Shown piece by piece: positions 19,234 through 27,426 of a stretch of 64,000 bases of DNA; positions within the stretch are counted from its first letter, which is position 1; every line of letters begins with the position of its first letter. The stretch lies in NCBI GenBank assembly GCA_023150805.1, contig JAKLKF010000002.1:60371-124370 (forward strand), in the 5' to 3' direction. The notes beneath the pieces are model-generated. The model worked only from the letters and a program-made list of their open reading frames with translations. It was not told where the DNA came from and ran no database searches. The position numbers and the translations under genes were made by a program. The DNA comes from Myxococcota bacterium (GTDB lineage: Bacteria > Myxococcota_A > UBA796 > UBA2385).

Positions 19234-20541
19234 ATGCCCCGCTCGCTGACCCTGCTCCTCCTCGCCATCTGCCTGCTCCTCGCGCCGGGGCTGGCGACCG
19301 CCTCGACCTGGTCCACCCCCCACGTCGCCACCATTCGCGACGCCGAGGTCCTGAGCTGGCACCCCACGGGCAAGCCCACCTCCATCCAGGGCGACGACTT
19401 CATCGAAGTCACCTACGACCACGCCGGCCGGCGCTCGGTGGTGCGTTGGTGCGAGACGGACAGCACCTGCACGGGCGACGAGACCTACGACCTGTACCTG
19501 TACGACCCCGACGGTCGGGTCCTGGCGCGCTTGCAGTCCCCCGCGGCGGACACGCGCCCGCTGCTGCAAGAGCTGTACATCTACGCCGGTGGTCAGCTCC
19601 TGGGCTTCCTGGACTTCTCGTCGGGCTGGAGCAACGGCCGGCCCTTCTGGGTGCACACGGACCTGCAAGGCTCGCTGCGGCTGGTGACGGACGCCAGCGG
19701 GGAGGCGATGCAGGAGCTTCGCTGGAGCCCGATGGGGACGCTGCTGTCCACCAGCGCGCCCATGCTCCAGGACGCGCTGGGCTTCGCCTGGCAGCCGCTG
19801 GCGTACCGGGGCGTGCCGGTGGTCGACGTGGGCGCGCGGGTGCGGCACGCGGAGTACGGCTGGTTCCTGAGCCCCGACCCGGTGGCCTGGGGCGACCCGA
19901 GCGACCCGCAGACCTTCCACCGCAGCCAGTACGCGCGGGGCAACCCGATGACGTATGTGGACCCGTGGGGGGAGTGGGCGGTCCCCGTCGGAGTGGTGGC
20001 GGCCGCAGCCTTCACCTACAAGGCGCTCGACGTGGCGGCGACCGCCGTCGATGTGTACGGGACCGCCGAGACGGGCTGGCGCTACAGTCAGGGACAGGCC
20101 AGCGAGTGGGAGCTGGGCACATCGGCCTTCGCCACAGGCCTGGGCGTCGCCGCGCCGCTTGGAGGAGCGGCGTTCTTCAAGAGCAAGGCCGGTCGGTCGG
20201 TGCTCGTCAAGATCGCGGGGTTCAGAACTGCCGGGAGACCTGCAGCGCTCACGACGTTGGAGGGCGTCCCTTGGGGCAGGTACTGCGCCAGCGGCTGTGA
20301 GGACGTCGCGGCGAGGATCCGAGGGGCGATCGGCGGTGAGATCAAGACGCTCAGACCGACGCTTCCGCGGGCACAAACGCTCGGCCCGCGCGCCGGTGTC
20401 GGGGATACCTATTGGGCCACGCACGAAGTCGTGGTCAAGGACGGAACTGTCTACGACGCACTTACCGGTCCGGGCGGCATGGCCGCGGATGCCTACAAGG
20501 CCCAATGGGAGTTCGCGGATGTCATCGACTTCGGTTTCTGA
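19234..20541 (+). CDS. Mini-RHS exported toxin candidate, cassette 1 (papain-like tip?)
   Basis: This 435-residue protein has a Sec signal peptide (residues 1-24, MPRSLTLLLLAICLLLAPGL), one YD repeat (EVTYDHAGRRSVVRW near 65) and a single RHS core. The core ends in YGWFLSPDP, then QYARGNPMTYVDPWGE near residue 247. After this DPxG boundary the sequence becomes unique. A hydrophobic Ala-rich stretch leads to a C-terminal domain with CASGCEDV, THEVVVKDGTVYDAL and an acidic end. The Cys...His...Asp order resembles papain-fold toxin tips, which is inference. ATG 19234 starts the signal peptide. The next gene overlaps its 3' end, as toxin/immunity pairs do. Confidence 0.8.
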   Translation: MPRSLTLLLLAICLLLAPGLATASTWSTPHVATIRDAEVLSWHPTGKPTSIQGDDFIEVTYDHAGRRSVVRWCETDSTCTGDETYDLYLYDPDGRVLARLQSPAADTRPLLQELYIYAGGQLLGFLDFSSGWSNGRPFWVHTDLQGSLRLVTDASGEAMQELRWSPMGTLLSTSAPMLQDALGFAWQPLAYRGVPVVDVGARVRHAEYGWFLSPDPVAWGDPSDPQTFHRSQYARGNPMTYVDPWGEWAVPVGVVAAAAFTYKALDVAATAVDVYGTAETGWRYSQGQASEWELGTSAFATGLGVAAPLGGAAFFKSKAGRSVLVKIAGFRTAGRPAALTTLEGVPWGRYCASGCEDVAARIRGAIGGEIKTLRPTLPRAQTLGPRAGVGDTYWATHEVVVKDGTVYDALTGPGGMAADAYKAQWEFADVIDFGF

Positions 20542-20869
20542 CTACCGGCAGCTGTGTGCCGCCTTCATCGAAGAGGCGCTTCTGCGCCCAAGGATGTACT
20601 TCCGCGACCTTCGGGCGCTGGAGCAGATCCTGCACGGACATGCCGCTGCCTTTTCGCAACTCGGAGTCCTCGACAGGAGCGAGGAGACCTTCAACAGCGC
20701 CTTCGTGGCGTGGCTTCGGGCTGAGACGGGAGTCTCGGCGGCAGCGGGCTGGGCCCACGCGGTTTCCGAATTGGCAGAGGCAGCCGGCATCGACCCAGAG
20801 GGGCTTTTCGTCGAGTGGGTTCGGAAGTTCCTGCCGGCTTGGACTGCCCGTGGAACCAAGTCGGCATGA
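20519..20869 (+). CDS. Putative immunity protein for cassette 1
   Basis: This is a 116-residue cytosolic-looking protein (MSSTSVSDYRQLCAAF, then helical segments to the end) with no signal peptide. ATG 20519 lies inside the last codons of the toxin, with GGGAG 7 nt upstream, giving a 23-nt overlap. Base composition is visibly less GC-rich and codons less biased than in the housekeeping genes, like the adjacent toxin tip. I recognise no family. The immunity role rests on position, size and overlap. Confidence 0.55.
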   Translation: MSSTSVSDYRQLCAAFIEEALLRPRMYFRDLRALEQILHGHAAAFSQLGVLDRSEETFNSAFVAWLRAETGVSAAAGWAHAVSELAEAAGIDPEGLFVEWVRKFLPAWTARGTKSA

Positions 20870-21012
20870 TCATTCGGATTGTCTACCTTTCCGAGCCAAG
20901 GTCATGACCTGCCTGCCGCTGCGCAGTCCTCGCCCCGCCTTGCCCACCGCGGGATGCTCCCCCGGCCCTTTACCGCCTGCTACCCTGGCTGTCTCCTCCC
21001 CCCGGCCGTACC

Positions 21013-22167
21013 GTGCCCCGCTCGCTGACCCTGCTCCTGCTCGCCATCTGCCTGCTCCTCGCGCCGGGGTTGGCCGCCGCGTCGGTCAGGTCGGCCCCCC
21101 ACGTCGCCACCACCTGCGACACCGAGGTCGAGGCCCAGCACCCTGACGACCCCGACGGCCGGGTCCTGGCGCGCTTGCAGTCCCCCGCGGCGGACACGCG
21201 CCCGCTGCTGCAAGAGCTGTACATCTACGCCGGTGGGCAGCTCCTGGGCTTCCTGGACTTCTCGTCGGGCTGGAGCAACGGCCGGCCCTTCAGGGTGCAC
21301 ACGGACCTGCAAGGCTCGCTGCGGCTGGTGACGGACGCCAGCGGGGAGGCGATGCAGGAGCTTCGCTGGAGCCCGATGGGTACGCTGCTGTCCACCAGCG
21401 CGCCGATGCTCCAGGACGCGCTGGCCTTCGCCTGGCAGCCGTTGGCGTACCGGGGCGTGCCGGTGGTCGACGTGGGCGCGCGGGTGCGGCACGCGGAGTA
21501 CGGCTGGTTCCTCAGCCCCGACCCGGTGGCGTGGGGCGACCCGAGCGACCCGCAGACCTTCCACCGCAGCCAGTACGCGCGGGGCAACCCGATGACGTAT
21601 GTGGACCCGTGGGGGGAGAACCCCGTCGTGGTCTGGGCGGTGGTCGAGGGTGCGCTCACGCTGGCGGACGTGGGTGCGACGGCGCACACGGCCTACGGGG
21701 TGGTGGCGGGAACCGAGACGGTGGGCGCGCTGGCGCTGGAGGTCGGCGGTACGGCGGCGGGCGCGTTGCTGCCGGGCGGCGGCTACGGGGCGGGCGTCAA
21801 GGGCGGCCGGGAGGTGGCCGAGCTGGCGGTCAAGCAGGGGCTGCTCGTCCGGCTGCGCGGGTTCACGCAGCGGAACTTCCGCGAGAACCTGGGCCGGCTG
21901 ACCGGGGGGCCGGTGGGAGGAGCGGATGCGCATCATGCGCTGCCGCAGGCGCAGGAGTTCGCGAAAGAGTTCCAGCGGCTCGGGATCAACGTGCACGACC
22001 CGCGGCTGGGAGCGTGGTGGCTGCGGGGTGACCACGGGAAGAAGGCGTGGGAGTACAACAAGAAGTGGGAGGAGTTCTTCAGGGATGTTGCGAATCCTTC
22101 GAAGGACGACGTCTTCGACCATGCCAGGAAGTTGGCTGAGGAGTACGGCTTCGATGTCCACTTCTGA
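21013..22167 (+). CDS. Mini-RHS exported toxin candidate, cassette 2 (HNH/Endo VII-type nuclease tip)
   Basis: This 384-residue paralogue of cassette 1 has the same signal peptide, the same RHS core almost base for base and the same VDPWGE boundary near residue 203, but it lacks the YD repeat. After the boundary comes a Gly/Ala-rich hydrophobic linker. The C-terminal domain has DAHHALPQAQEFAKEF, GINVHDPR, then LRGDHGKK and YNKKWEEFF. The paired-His motif and downstream H and N-W resemble AHH/DUF2380-type nucleases of the HNH/Endo VII class found in contact-dependent toxins. GTG 21013 aligns with the ATG of the other copies. Confidence 0.8.
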   Translation: MPRSLTLLLLAICLLLAPGLAAASVRSAPHVATTCDTEVEAQHPDDPDGRVLARLQSPAADTRPLLQELYIYAGGQLLGFLDFSSGWSNGRPFRVHTDLQGSLRLVTDASGEAMQELRWSPMGTLLSTSAPMLQDALAFAWQPLAYRGVPVVDVGARVRHAEYGWFLSPDPVAWGDPSDPQTFHRSQYARGNPMTYVDPWGENPVVVWAVVEGALTLADVGATAHTAYGVVAGTETVGALALEVGGTAAGALLPGGGYGAGVKGGREVAELAVKQGLLVRLRGFTQRNFRENLGRLTGGPVGGADAHHALPQAQEFAKEFQRLGINVHDPRLGAWWLRGDHGKKAWEYNKKWEEFFRDVANPSKDDVFDHARKLAEEYGFDVHF

Positions 22168-22795
22168 GAACCCCCTCATGATATCTGCAACGGATGTGTT
22201 CTGGCTGCGGCCGGCGGCACGGCGAGGCCAGTTGATCGTGGACTATCGGGACCAGAACTCTCCCTGGCTAGAGCGGGAATTGGAGCACGCGCTGTTTCGG
22301 GGGATGCGTACACCCAGCACGCCCATCGTGTTTGACCACAGCGGCGGCAGTCGCGCGGTGGACTTCATCCACGGCAGTACCGTGGCTCTCGGCTTCATGT
22401 CCCCCCGGATGATCGAGGTCCTTCGCAGCCACGGCTTCACCGGCTGGCAGACCTGGCCGGCCGAGGTTCATGGCAAGGATGGGGTGTTGCTCCCCGGCTA
22501 CCAGGGCTTGGCGGTGACCGGCCGCTGCGGGGGCAAGGACTTTTCTCGGCTCACTCGGGAGGATGTCATTCGTCCCCGGGTCATGGTCCGCTATCGGGCC
22601 ACAGTTTTCGACCTGGAGCGGTGGAACGGCCACGACTTCTTCGCGCCCGACGGCACCCTTTTCATCTTCGTCACCCGCCGCGTCCGGGACGCGCTGTTGA
22701 GGGCCAGGTTGAAGGGCTTGGAGCTGACACCGCTCACAGAGCTTTGGCTGGACGAGAAAAGGGACGAGGTCCCTGCTCACCTCCGCCCCGCGTAG
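22154..22795 (+). CDS. Putative immunity protein for cassette 2 (Imm11/MXAN_0049-like?)
   Basis: This 213-residue soluble protein overlaps the end of the cassette 2 toxin by 14 nt (ATG 22154; ATG 22178 is an alternative). It reads VFWLRPAARRGQLIVDY at the start. Mid-protein are FMSPRMIEVLRSHGFTGW and GYQGLAVTGRCGG, patterns I associate with myxobacterial immunity proteins of the MXAN_0049/Imm11 type. That is a tentative family call. Base composition is lower in GC than the neighbours. The downstream cassette 3 leader overlaps its stop region. Confidence 0.55.
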   Translation: MSTSENPLMISATDVFWLRPAARRGQLIVDYRDQNSPWLERELEHALFRGMRTPSTPIVFDHSGGSRAVDFIHGSTVALGFMSPRMIEVLRSHGFTGWQTWPAEVHGKDGVLLPGYQGLAVTGRCGGKDFSRLTREDVIRPRVMVRYRATVFDLERWNGHDFFAPDGTLFIFVTRRVRDALLRARLKGLELTPLTELWLDEKRDEVPAHLRPA

Positions 22796-22822
22796 GCTGG
22801 CCGCCTCCCTCCAGGCCGCGCG

Positions 22823-23203
22823 ATGCCCCGCTCGCTGACCCTGCTCCTCCTCGCCATCTGCCTGCTCCTCGCGCCGGGGCTGGCCAGCGCCTCGACCTGG
22901 CCCTCCCCGCACGTCGCCACCACCAGCGACACCGAGGTCGAGGCCCAGCACCTGTACGACCCCGACGGTCGGGTCCTGGCGCGCTTGCAGTCCCCCGCGG
23001 CGGGAACGCGCCCGCTGCTGCAAGAGCTGTACATCTACACGGGAGGTCAGCTCCTGGGCTTCCTGGACTTCTCGTCGGGTTGGAGCAACGGTCGGCCCTT
23101 CTGGGTGCACACGGACCTGCCAGGTTCGAAGCCCACCGCCACCGGCCAGCGGGTCAGACCGGAACGATGTCTGCGTGTGTTCCCGATGCGGCCACGAGCG
23201 TGA
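22823..23203 (+). pseudogene. Truncated mini-RHS cassette 3
   Basis: This third copy has the same leader, signal peptide and RHS core. Homology to cassettes 1 and 2 stops at about 23122, shortly after WVHTDL. The frame then runs about 27 unrelated codons, antisense to a PIN-domain remnant, to a stop at 23203. The DPxG boundary, the toxin tip and an immunity gene are all absent. It looks like a cassette cut by a deletion or rearrangement, although an intact stub that can be extended by recombination is possible. Confidence 0.75.
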
Positions 23204-23288
23204 CGAGGTCGCCCGGGTCCGAGGTCAGGATCTGGTCTCCGTCCACAGCGAGCAGCGCGACGGCGGCATCGATCAAGTCGACGGCGTC
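23154..23288 (-). pseudogene. C-terminal remnant of a PIN-domain (VapC-like) toxin
   Basis: The last 44 codons of this frame read DAVDLIDAAVALLAVDG, then ILTSDPGDLVTLV to a normal stop. This is the C-terminal part of a PIN nuclease with its final acidic TSDxxDL motif. The N-terminal two thirds, with the other acidic residues, are missing. It overlaps the 3' end of the antitoxin-like frame, so a deletion appears to have joined antitoxin and toxin. Confidence 0.6.
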
Positions 23289-23482
23289 GGAGTCGGACCG
23301 CGAACGGGGATCGCCGAGGCGCTTGCCTTGCGTCCCGCCAGCCGGACCTCCTCGGCCGTGATCTCTCCCTGGTCCGCCTCGTAGGCGCCAATGAAGCTGG
23401 CGAGCGCGGCAAGCCGTGCGTCGTGCACGAGCTTGAGGCGCAGCGCATCGCGAGAGGCTGAGAGTCGGCGCCGGGTGCTCAT
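23273..23482 (-). CDS. Antitoxin-like protein, probably with altered C-terminus
   Basis: This 69-residue protein begins MSTRRRLSASRDALRLKLVH, then has FIGAYEADQGEITAEEVR, the pattern of VapB-like antitoxins placed before PIN toxins. The final residues PVRGPTPTPST come from a shifted reading of the PIN remnant. TATGCT lies 6 nt upstream of the ATG with no Shine-Dalgarno, which would suit a leaderless transcript. Without an intact toxin it is probably an orphan. Confidence 0.5.
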   Translation of the reverse strand: MSTRRRLSASRDALRLKLVHDARLAALASFIGAYEADQGEITAEEVRLAGRKASASAIPVRGPTPTPST

Positions 23483-23548
23483 TCGAGGAGCATACCTGCG
23501 GACGCAGATCCAGGCCCCTCCCCCCCACTCCCCGCCGCCGCAGGCGGC

Positions 23549-25507
23549 CTACAGCGCCCCCGCCGCCTTCTCCATCAAGGCCTGCAGGCGCTTGGCGAAG
23601 CCCTCGGCGTCGTCCAGCCGACCCTCGGCGATGGCGGCGTGGTCCAGCAGCAGGCGCGCGAAGGGCTCCAGCCCCGTCTTGCCCTCCTGGTTCAGGCGGG
23701 CGAGCGTCTTGACCATCGGGTGCTCGGGGTTGATCTCCAGCACGCGCTTGCTGGTCGGCACCTCCTGGTTGGCCGACCGCAGGATGCGCTCCAGGTTGGC
23801 GCTCATCGCGCCCTCCTGGTTGACCAGGACCGAGGGGCTGTCGACCAGGCGGCTGGACAGGCGCACGCCGGCGACGCTTTCGCCCAGCAGGGCCTCCATG
23901 AAGCTGGCCAGCGGGGCGGCCTGCTCCTTGGCCGCCTTGGCGATGGGGTCGGCCTCCTCGCCCTTCTCCTCGGCCTCGGGCAGCTCGCCGTGGGCCACGC
24001 TCTTCAGCGGCACGCCGTCGAACTCGCTGAGGTTCATGGTCACCCACTCGTCGACCGGGTCGTCGAGCAGCAGCACCTCCCAGCCCCGCTTCTTGAAGGC
24101 CTCCAACAGCGGGCTGTGGCCGATGCGCTCCTTGTCGACGTCGGCCAGGTACCAGATGGCGTCCTGGCCCTCTCCCATGGCCTCCTTGACCTGGGCGAGG
24201 CTGCGCCAGCGCTCGACCACGTCCGTCGCCTTGTGCGAGGTGGTCGTCTTGAAGCGCAAGAGCGGCACCAGCCGGTCCTTGTCGGCCGAGGCGCCCGCGT
24301 CCATCGCGATCTCGTGGATGCCCTCCTTGAGGATGTGGCCGAGCTGGTCCCAGAACTTCGCGTAGCCCTCGCGGTCCTGCTCGGTCAGCTCCTTGAGCCG
24401 CTCCAGCACCCGCTTGGTGAGCTGCTTCTTGATGACCTTGAGCGCGGGGGTCTGCTGGAGGATCTCCCGGCTCATGTTCAGCTCGACGTCGGCGCTGTCG
24501 ACCACGCCGGTCACCCAGCGCAGGTAGCGGGGCAACAGCTGCTCGGCGCTGTCGAGCACCTTCACGCGCTTCTGGTAGAGCTTGAGCGCCGGCTTGAAGT
24601 CCAGCCGGTCCATCGTCCAGGGGCGGCTGGCCGGCACGAAGAGCACCGTGTCGAAGCTCAGGTTGCCCTCGACCCGGGCGTGCAGCCAGGCCAGCGGCTC
24701 CTGCCAGTCCCCGCCCAGGTGCCGGTACAGGCCCTTGTAGTCCTCGGCCGTGACCTCGGCCGGATCCCGCCGCCACAGCGCCTGCTCCTGGTTGGCGCGC
24801 TCCTCGCCGACGCGCACGGGCCAGGGCACGAAGTCGCTGTGCTTGCGCACGATCTCGCGCAGCCGGTCGGCGTCCAGGAACTCCTCGGCGTCGTCGCGCA
24901 TGTGCAGGGTCACGCGGGTGCCGCGCGCGGTGCGCTCGCCGGATGTGAGCGTGTAGCCGTCGCCGCCCTCGCTCTCCCACAGGATCGCCGCCTGGTCGGG
25001 CCGGGCCGACAGGCTCTCGACCACCACGCGGTCGGCCACCATGAAGGCCGAGTAGAAGCCGACGCCGAACTGGCCGATGAGCCCGTCGGCGGCGTGGGCC
25101 TCGCTGGCCTTCTCCCCGGCGTGCTCTTTCTGCTCCTGCAGGGCCTTGCGGAAGGCCTTGGTGCCCGAGTGGGCGATGGTGCCCAGGTTCTTCTCGGCCT
25201 CGGCGGCGGTCAGGCCGACGCCGTCGTCCTCGATGACGACGGTGCGGGCGGCCTCGTCCACGGTCACGCGGATGCCGGGCTCCTGGCCCTCGGGCGGGCT
25301 GGCCGGGCGCAGGCCCTGGTCCTTCAGCCCCTCGAAGCGGGCGCGGTCCAGCGCGTCGCTGGCGTTGCTGACCAGCTCGCGCAGGAAGATCTCGCGGTCG
25401 CTGTACAGGCTGTGCGTGACCAGGTCGAGGATCTGCCGGACGTCGGCCTGGTAGCGGTGGGTGGCGGGCGCGGAGGCGGTCTCGGAGGTGGTGTCGGTGC
25501 CGGTCAT
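23549..25507 (-). CDS. htpG: Chaperone HtpG (Hsp90)
   Basis: HtpG is a cytosolic ATP-dependent chaperone. The 652 residues (E. coli 624) show the GHKL ATPase domain with LYSDREIFLRELVSNASDA and GTIAHSGTKAF near residue 110, and IGQFGVGFYSAFMVAD near 145. These are followed by the middle domain and the C-terminal dimerisation domain. The first ~17 residues (TGTDTTSETASAPA) are an extra low-complexity leader. It is transcribed alone, facing the toxin array. Confidence 0.97.
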   Translation of the reverse strand: MTGTDTTSETASAPATHRYQADVRQILDLVTHSLYSDREIFLRELVSNASDALDRARFEGLKDQGLRPASPPEGQEPGIRVTVDEAARTVVIEDDGVGLTAAEAEKNLGTIAHSGTKAFRKALQEQKEHAGEKASEAHAADGLIGQFGVGFYSAFMVADRVVVESLSARPDQAAILWESEGGDGYTLTSGERTARGTRVTLHMRDDAEEFLDADRLREIVRKHSDFVPWPVRVGEERANQEQALWRRDPAEVTAEDYKGLYRHLGGDWQEPLAWLHARVEGNLSFDTVLFVPASRPWTMDRLDFKPALKLYQKRVKVLDSAEQLLPRYLRWVTGVVDSADVELNMSREILQQTPALKVIKKQLTKRVLERLKELTEQDREGYAKFWDQLGHILKEGIHEIAMDAGASADKDRLVPLLRFKTTTSHKATDVVERWRSLAQVKEAMGEGQDAIWYLADVDKERIGHSPLLEAFKKRGWEVLLLDDPVDEWVTMNLSEFDGVPLKSVAHGELPEAEEKGEEADPIAKAAKEQAAPLASFMEALLGESVAGVRLSSRLVDSPSVLVNQEGAMSANLERILRSANQEVPTSKRVLEINPEHPMVKTLARLNQEGKTGLEPFARLLLDHAAIAEGRLDDAEGFAKRLQALMEKAAGAL

Positions 25508-25571
25508 GAGGCTCCCCGGGGGTTGGTGGCCGGTCGCTAGGCACCGTCGCGGAGGGAGGCAAGAGGCCCGC

Positions 25572-27188
25572 TCACTCCACCGCCGCCGCCAGCGCCGCCA
25601 GCAGCTCGGGGTCCTCGGCCGTCACGGCGCCCACGTGGCTGTAGAGCAGGGCCCCGTCGGCGCCGTAGACCAGGGTGGTCGGCAGCATGTCGCTGCCGAA
25701 GGTGCGGCTGCTCATCCGGTGGCCGTCGAGCAGCACGGTCCAGTCCATGCCGCGCTGGGCCTTCACCGCGCGGACCTTGAGCGGGTCGTCGCCGACCGCC
25801 ACGCCCAGGAAGGCCACGCCCCGGGGACCCCAGGCGCCGTGCAGGGTCTTCAGCGCCGGCAGCTCGGCCATGCAGGGCGGGCACCAGGTGCCCCACAGGT
25901 TGACCAGGGCGGGCTTGCCGGCCCAGGCGGAGAAGGGCACGTCGCCGCCGTCCAGGTCGGTCGCGACGTAGTCGGCGGGGAAGGGCGGCCCGCGCGAGGG
26001 CGCGACCGGCGCGGCCAGGGTGGTGGTGGTGCCCTTGCTCGGCAGCGCCTGCATCGGCACGACCCGCCCCCGCAGGGCGCCGCCGGGCTCCTGCCAGGTC
26101 ACCAGCACCCCCTCGCCGGTCGCCGCCAGCCGCGGGAAGGCCTGGGCCTCGGCCGGCCCCACGACCACGTCGGCGCCGGCCCGGCCGTGCGCGTCGACCC
26201 GGCGCAGGTGCAGCGCCTGCCCCTCGACCCAGGAGACCACCGCCGCCGCGCCGCCCTCGACCAGCGCCACGTCGACCCGGCCCTGCGGCGCGCCCCCGTC
26301 CAGGCCCACCGGCGCGCCGAAGCGCTGCCCGCCGTCGTAGGAGAAGGCCGCCTTCACCGTCGGCCGCGGCGCCTCGGTATACCAGGCCACCACCGCCGAG
26401 GGGCCCCGGCGCGCCACCGCCGGCCCGTTCACCGGGCAGCCCTCGGGCGCCCAGCCGTCCGCCAGCGCCACCAGGCCGCCCGGCCCCGACACGGTGATGT
26501 CGCGCACCGCCTCGTCCGGCGCGCCCGCCTCGCCGCGGTCGCGCCAGGCCACGATCCCGTAGGCCGCGTCGATGCCGCAGCAGTCGCAGGCCCGCGGGTC
26601 GACCACCTCCTCGGGCCCGACCGCTTGGGTGACCAGGGCCGAGCGCACCTGGGTCGGCCCGCCGGCGGGCACCTCCCGCCCGTCCAGCCACCACAGGCGC
26701 ACCCCCTCGCCCTCGGGCCAGGCCGCCGCGAAGCCGTGCTCGGCCTGCACCCCGTCGCTGTGCACCGGCCCCAGGAGCCTCCAGCCCTCGGGGCCACCCA
26801 GGCTGGCCATCAGCGCCGTACCCGTGCCTTCGGTACCTTGCAGCCAGGCCACCACCAGCCCGCCGCCCGCCGCCCGCGCCAGGGCCGGCCGGTCCGCCCA
26901 GCTCGACGCCACCCTGGGCCCCGCCGCCACCACCTCGGGCGGCGCCCAGGCCACCCCGTCCCAGCGAGAGAGCAGCACCCGGTGGCCCTCGGCCGCGGGC
27001 TCGACCCAGGCGGCCAGCACCCCGTCGCCGTCCTCGACCAGGGTCGGCGAGGAGGCGCCCGCCGCGGCCGGCGGGTCGGCCAGCACCGGCGTCGCGGCGG
27101 TCGGTGCGCTCGGGGGAGGGGCCGCCGGTGCCGACGGGGGCGGGGGCTCGGTGCATGCGAGCAGGAGCAGGGCGAGGAGGAGAGGCAT
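25572..27188 (-). CDS. Lipoprotein with sialidase-like repeats and C-terminal thioredoxin domain
   Basis: This 538-residue lipoprotein has lipobox LLAC at residues 8-11 and a Pro/Ala stalk to about 45. A beta-propeller-like region of BNR style follows (SRWDGVAWAPP, FSYDGGQRFGAP), with the Cys cluster ACDCCGIDAA near residue 215. A TlpA-type thioredoxin domain starts near 400, with active site WGTWCPPCMAELPAL. It probably acts as an envelope thiol-disulfide protein coupled to a sensor or binding propeller. ATG 27188 is chosen for the lipoprotein signal. Longer versions of this frame read through a palindromic repeat. Confidence 0.85.
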   Translation of the reverse strand: MPLLLALLLLACTEPPPPSAPAAPPPSAPTAATPVLADPPAAAGASSPTLVEDGDGVLAAWVEPAAEGHRVLLSRWDGVAWAPPEVVAAGPRVASSWADRPALARAAGGGLVVAWLQGTEGTGTALMASLGGPEGWRLLGPVHSDGVQAEHGFAAAWPEGEGVRLWWLDGREVPAGGPTQVRSALVTQAVGPEEVVDPRACDCCGIDAAYGIVAWRDRGEAGAPDEAVRDITVSGPGGLVALADGWAPEGCPVNGPAVARRGPSAVVAWYTEAPRPTVKAAFSYDGGQRFGAPVGLDGGAPQGRVDVALVEGGAAAVVSWVEGQALHLRRVDAHGRAGADVVVGPAEAQAFPRLAATGEGVLVTWQEPGGALRGRVVPMQALPSKGTTTTLAAPVAPSRGPPFPADYVATDLDGGDVPFSAWAGKPALVNLWGTWCPPCMAELPALKTLHGAWGPRGVAFLGVAVGDDPLKVRAVKAQRGMDWTVLLDGHRMSSRTFGSDMLPTTLVYGADGALLYSHVGAVTAEDPELLAALAAAVE

Positions 27189-27216
27189 GGGCTCAGCCAG
27201 GCGAGGGGGAGAGGTG

Positions 27217-27416
27217 AACCTGCCCCTTCCGTACCAGGGCGCCGAGGAAACCGCCTCTTGCGTACCGATCTCGCCCTCTCGCGTGGGCTGTGGGACCGCG
27301 CCGATCCCGCAAGTACCTGTGGCCACGTTCGTCGCTCCGGCGGAGAGGCCCGCGGGCGCGCGCAGCGGTACGCAAGAGGCGGGTTCGCCCGTGCACCGGT
27401 ACGGAAGCGGGGGTTT
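27217..27416. repeat. 200-bp nested inverted-repeat element
   Basis: Outer arms 27217-27235 and 27398-27416 are complementary at 16 of 19 positions. Inner arms 27248-27267 and 27366-27385 are complementary at 18 of 20 (core CCGCCTCTTGCGTACC against GGTACGCAAGAGGCGG). All four arms carry the word CTTsCGTACC or its complement. The 98-base centre has a further related word, GCAAGTACC, near 27309. It fills the gap between two minus-strand genes and codes for nothing recognisable. Confidence 0.75.
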
Positions 27417-27426
27417 CGCGGGTCCC

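Noticed and set aside
25505..25562. Extension joining htpG, upstream sequence and the PIN remnant into one 802-codon minus frame (23154-25562)
   Set aside because: It is a different frame from HtpG, with no family similarity except the last 44 codons.
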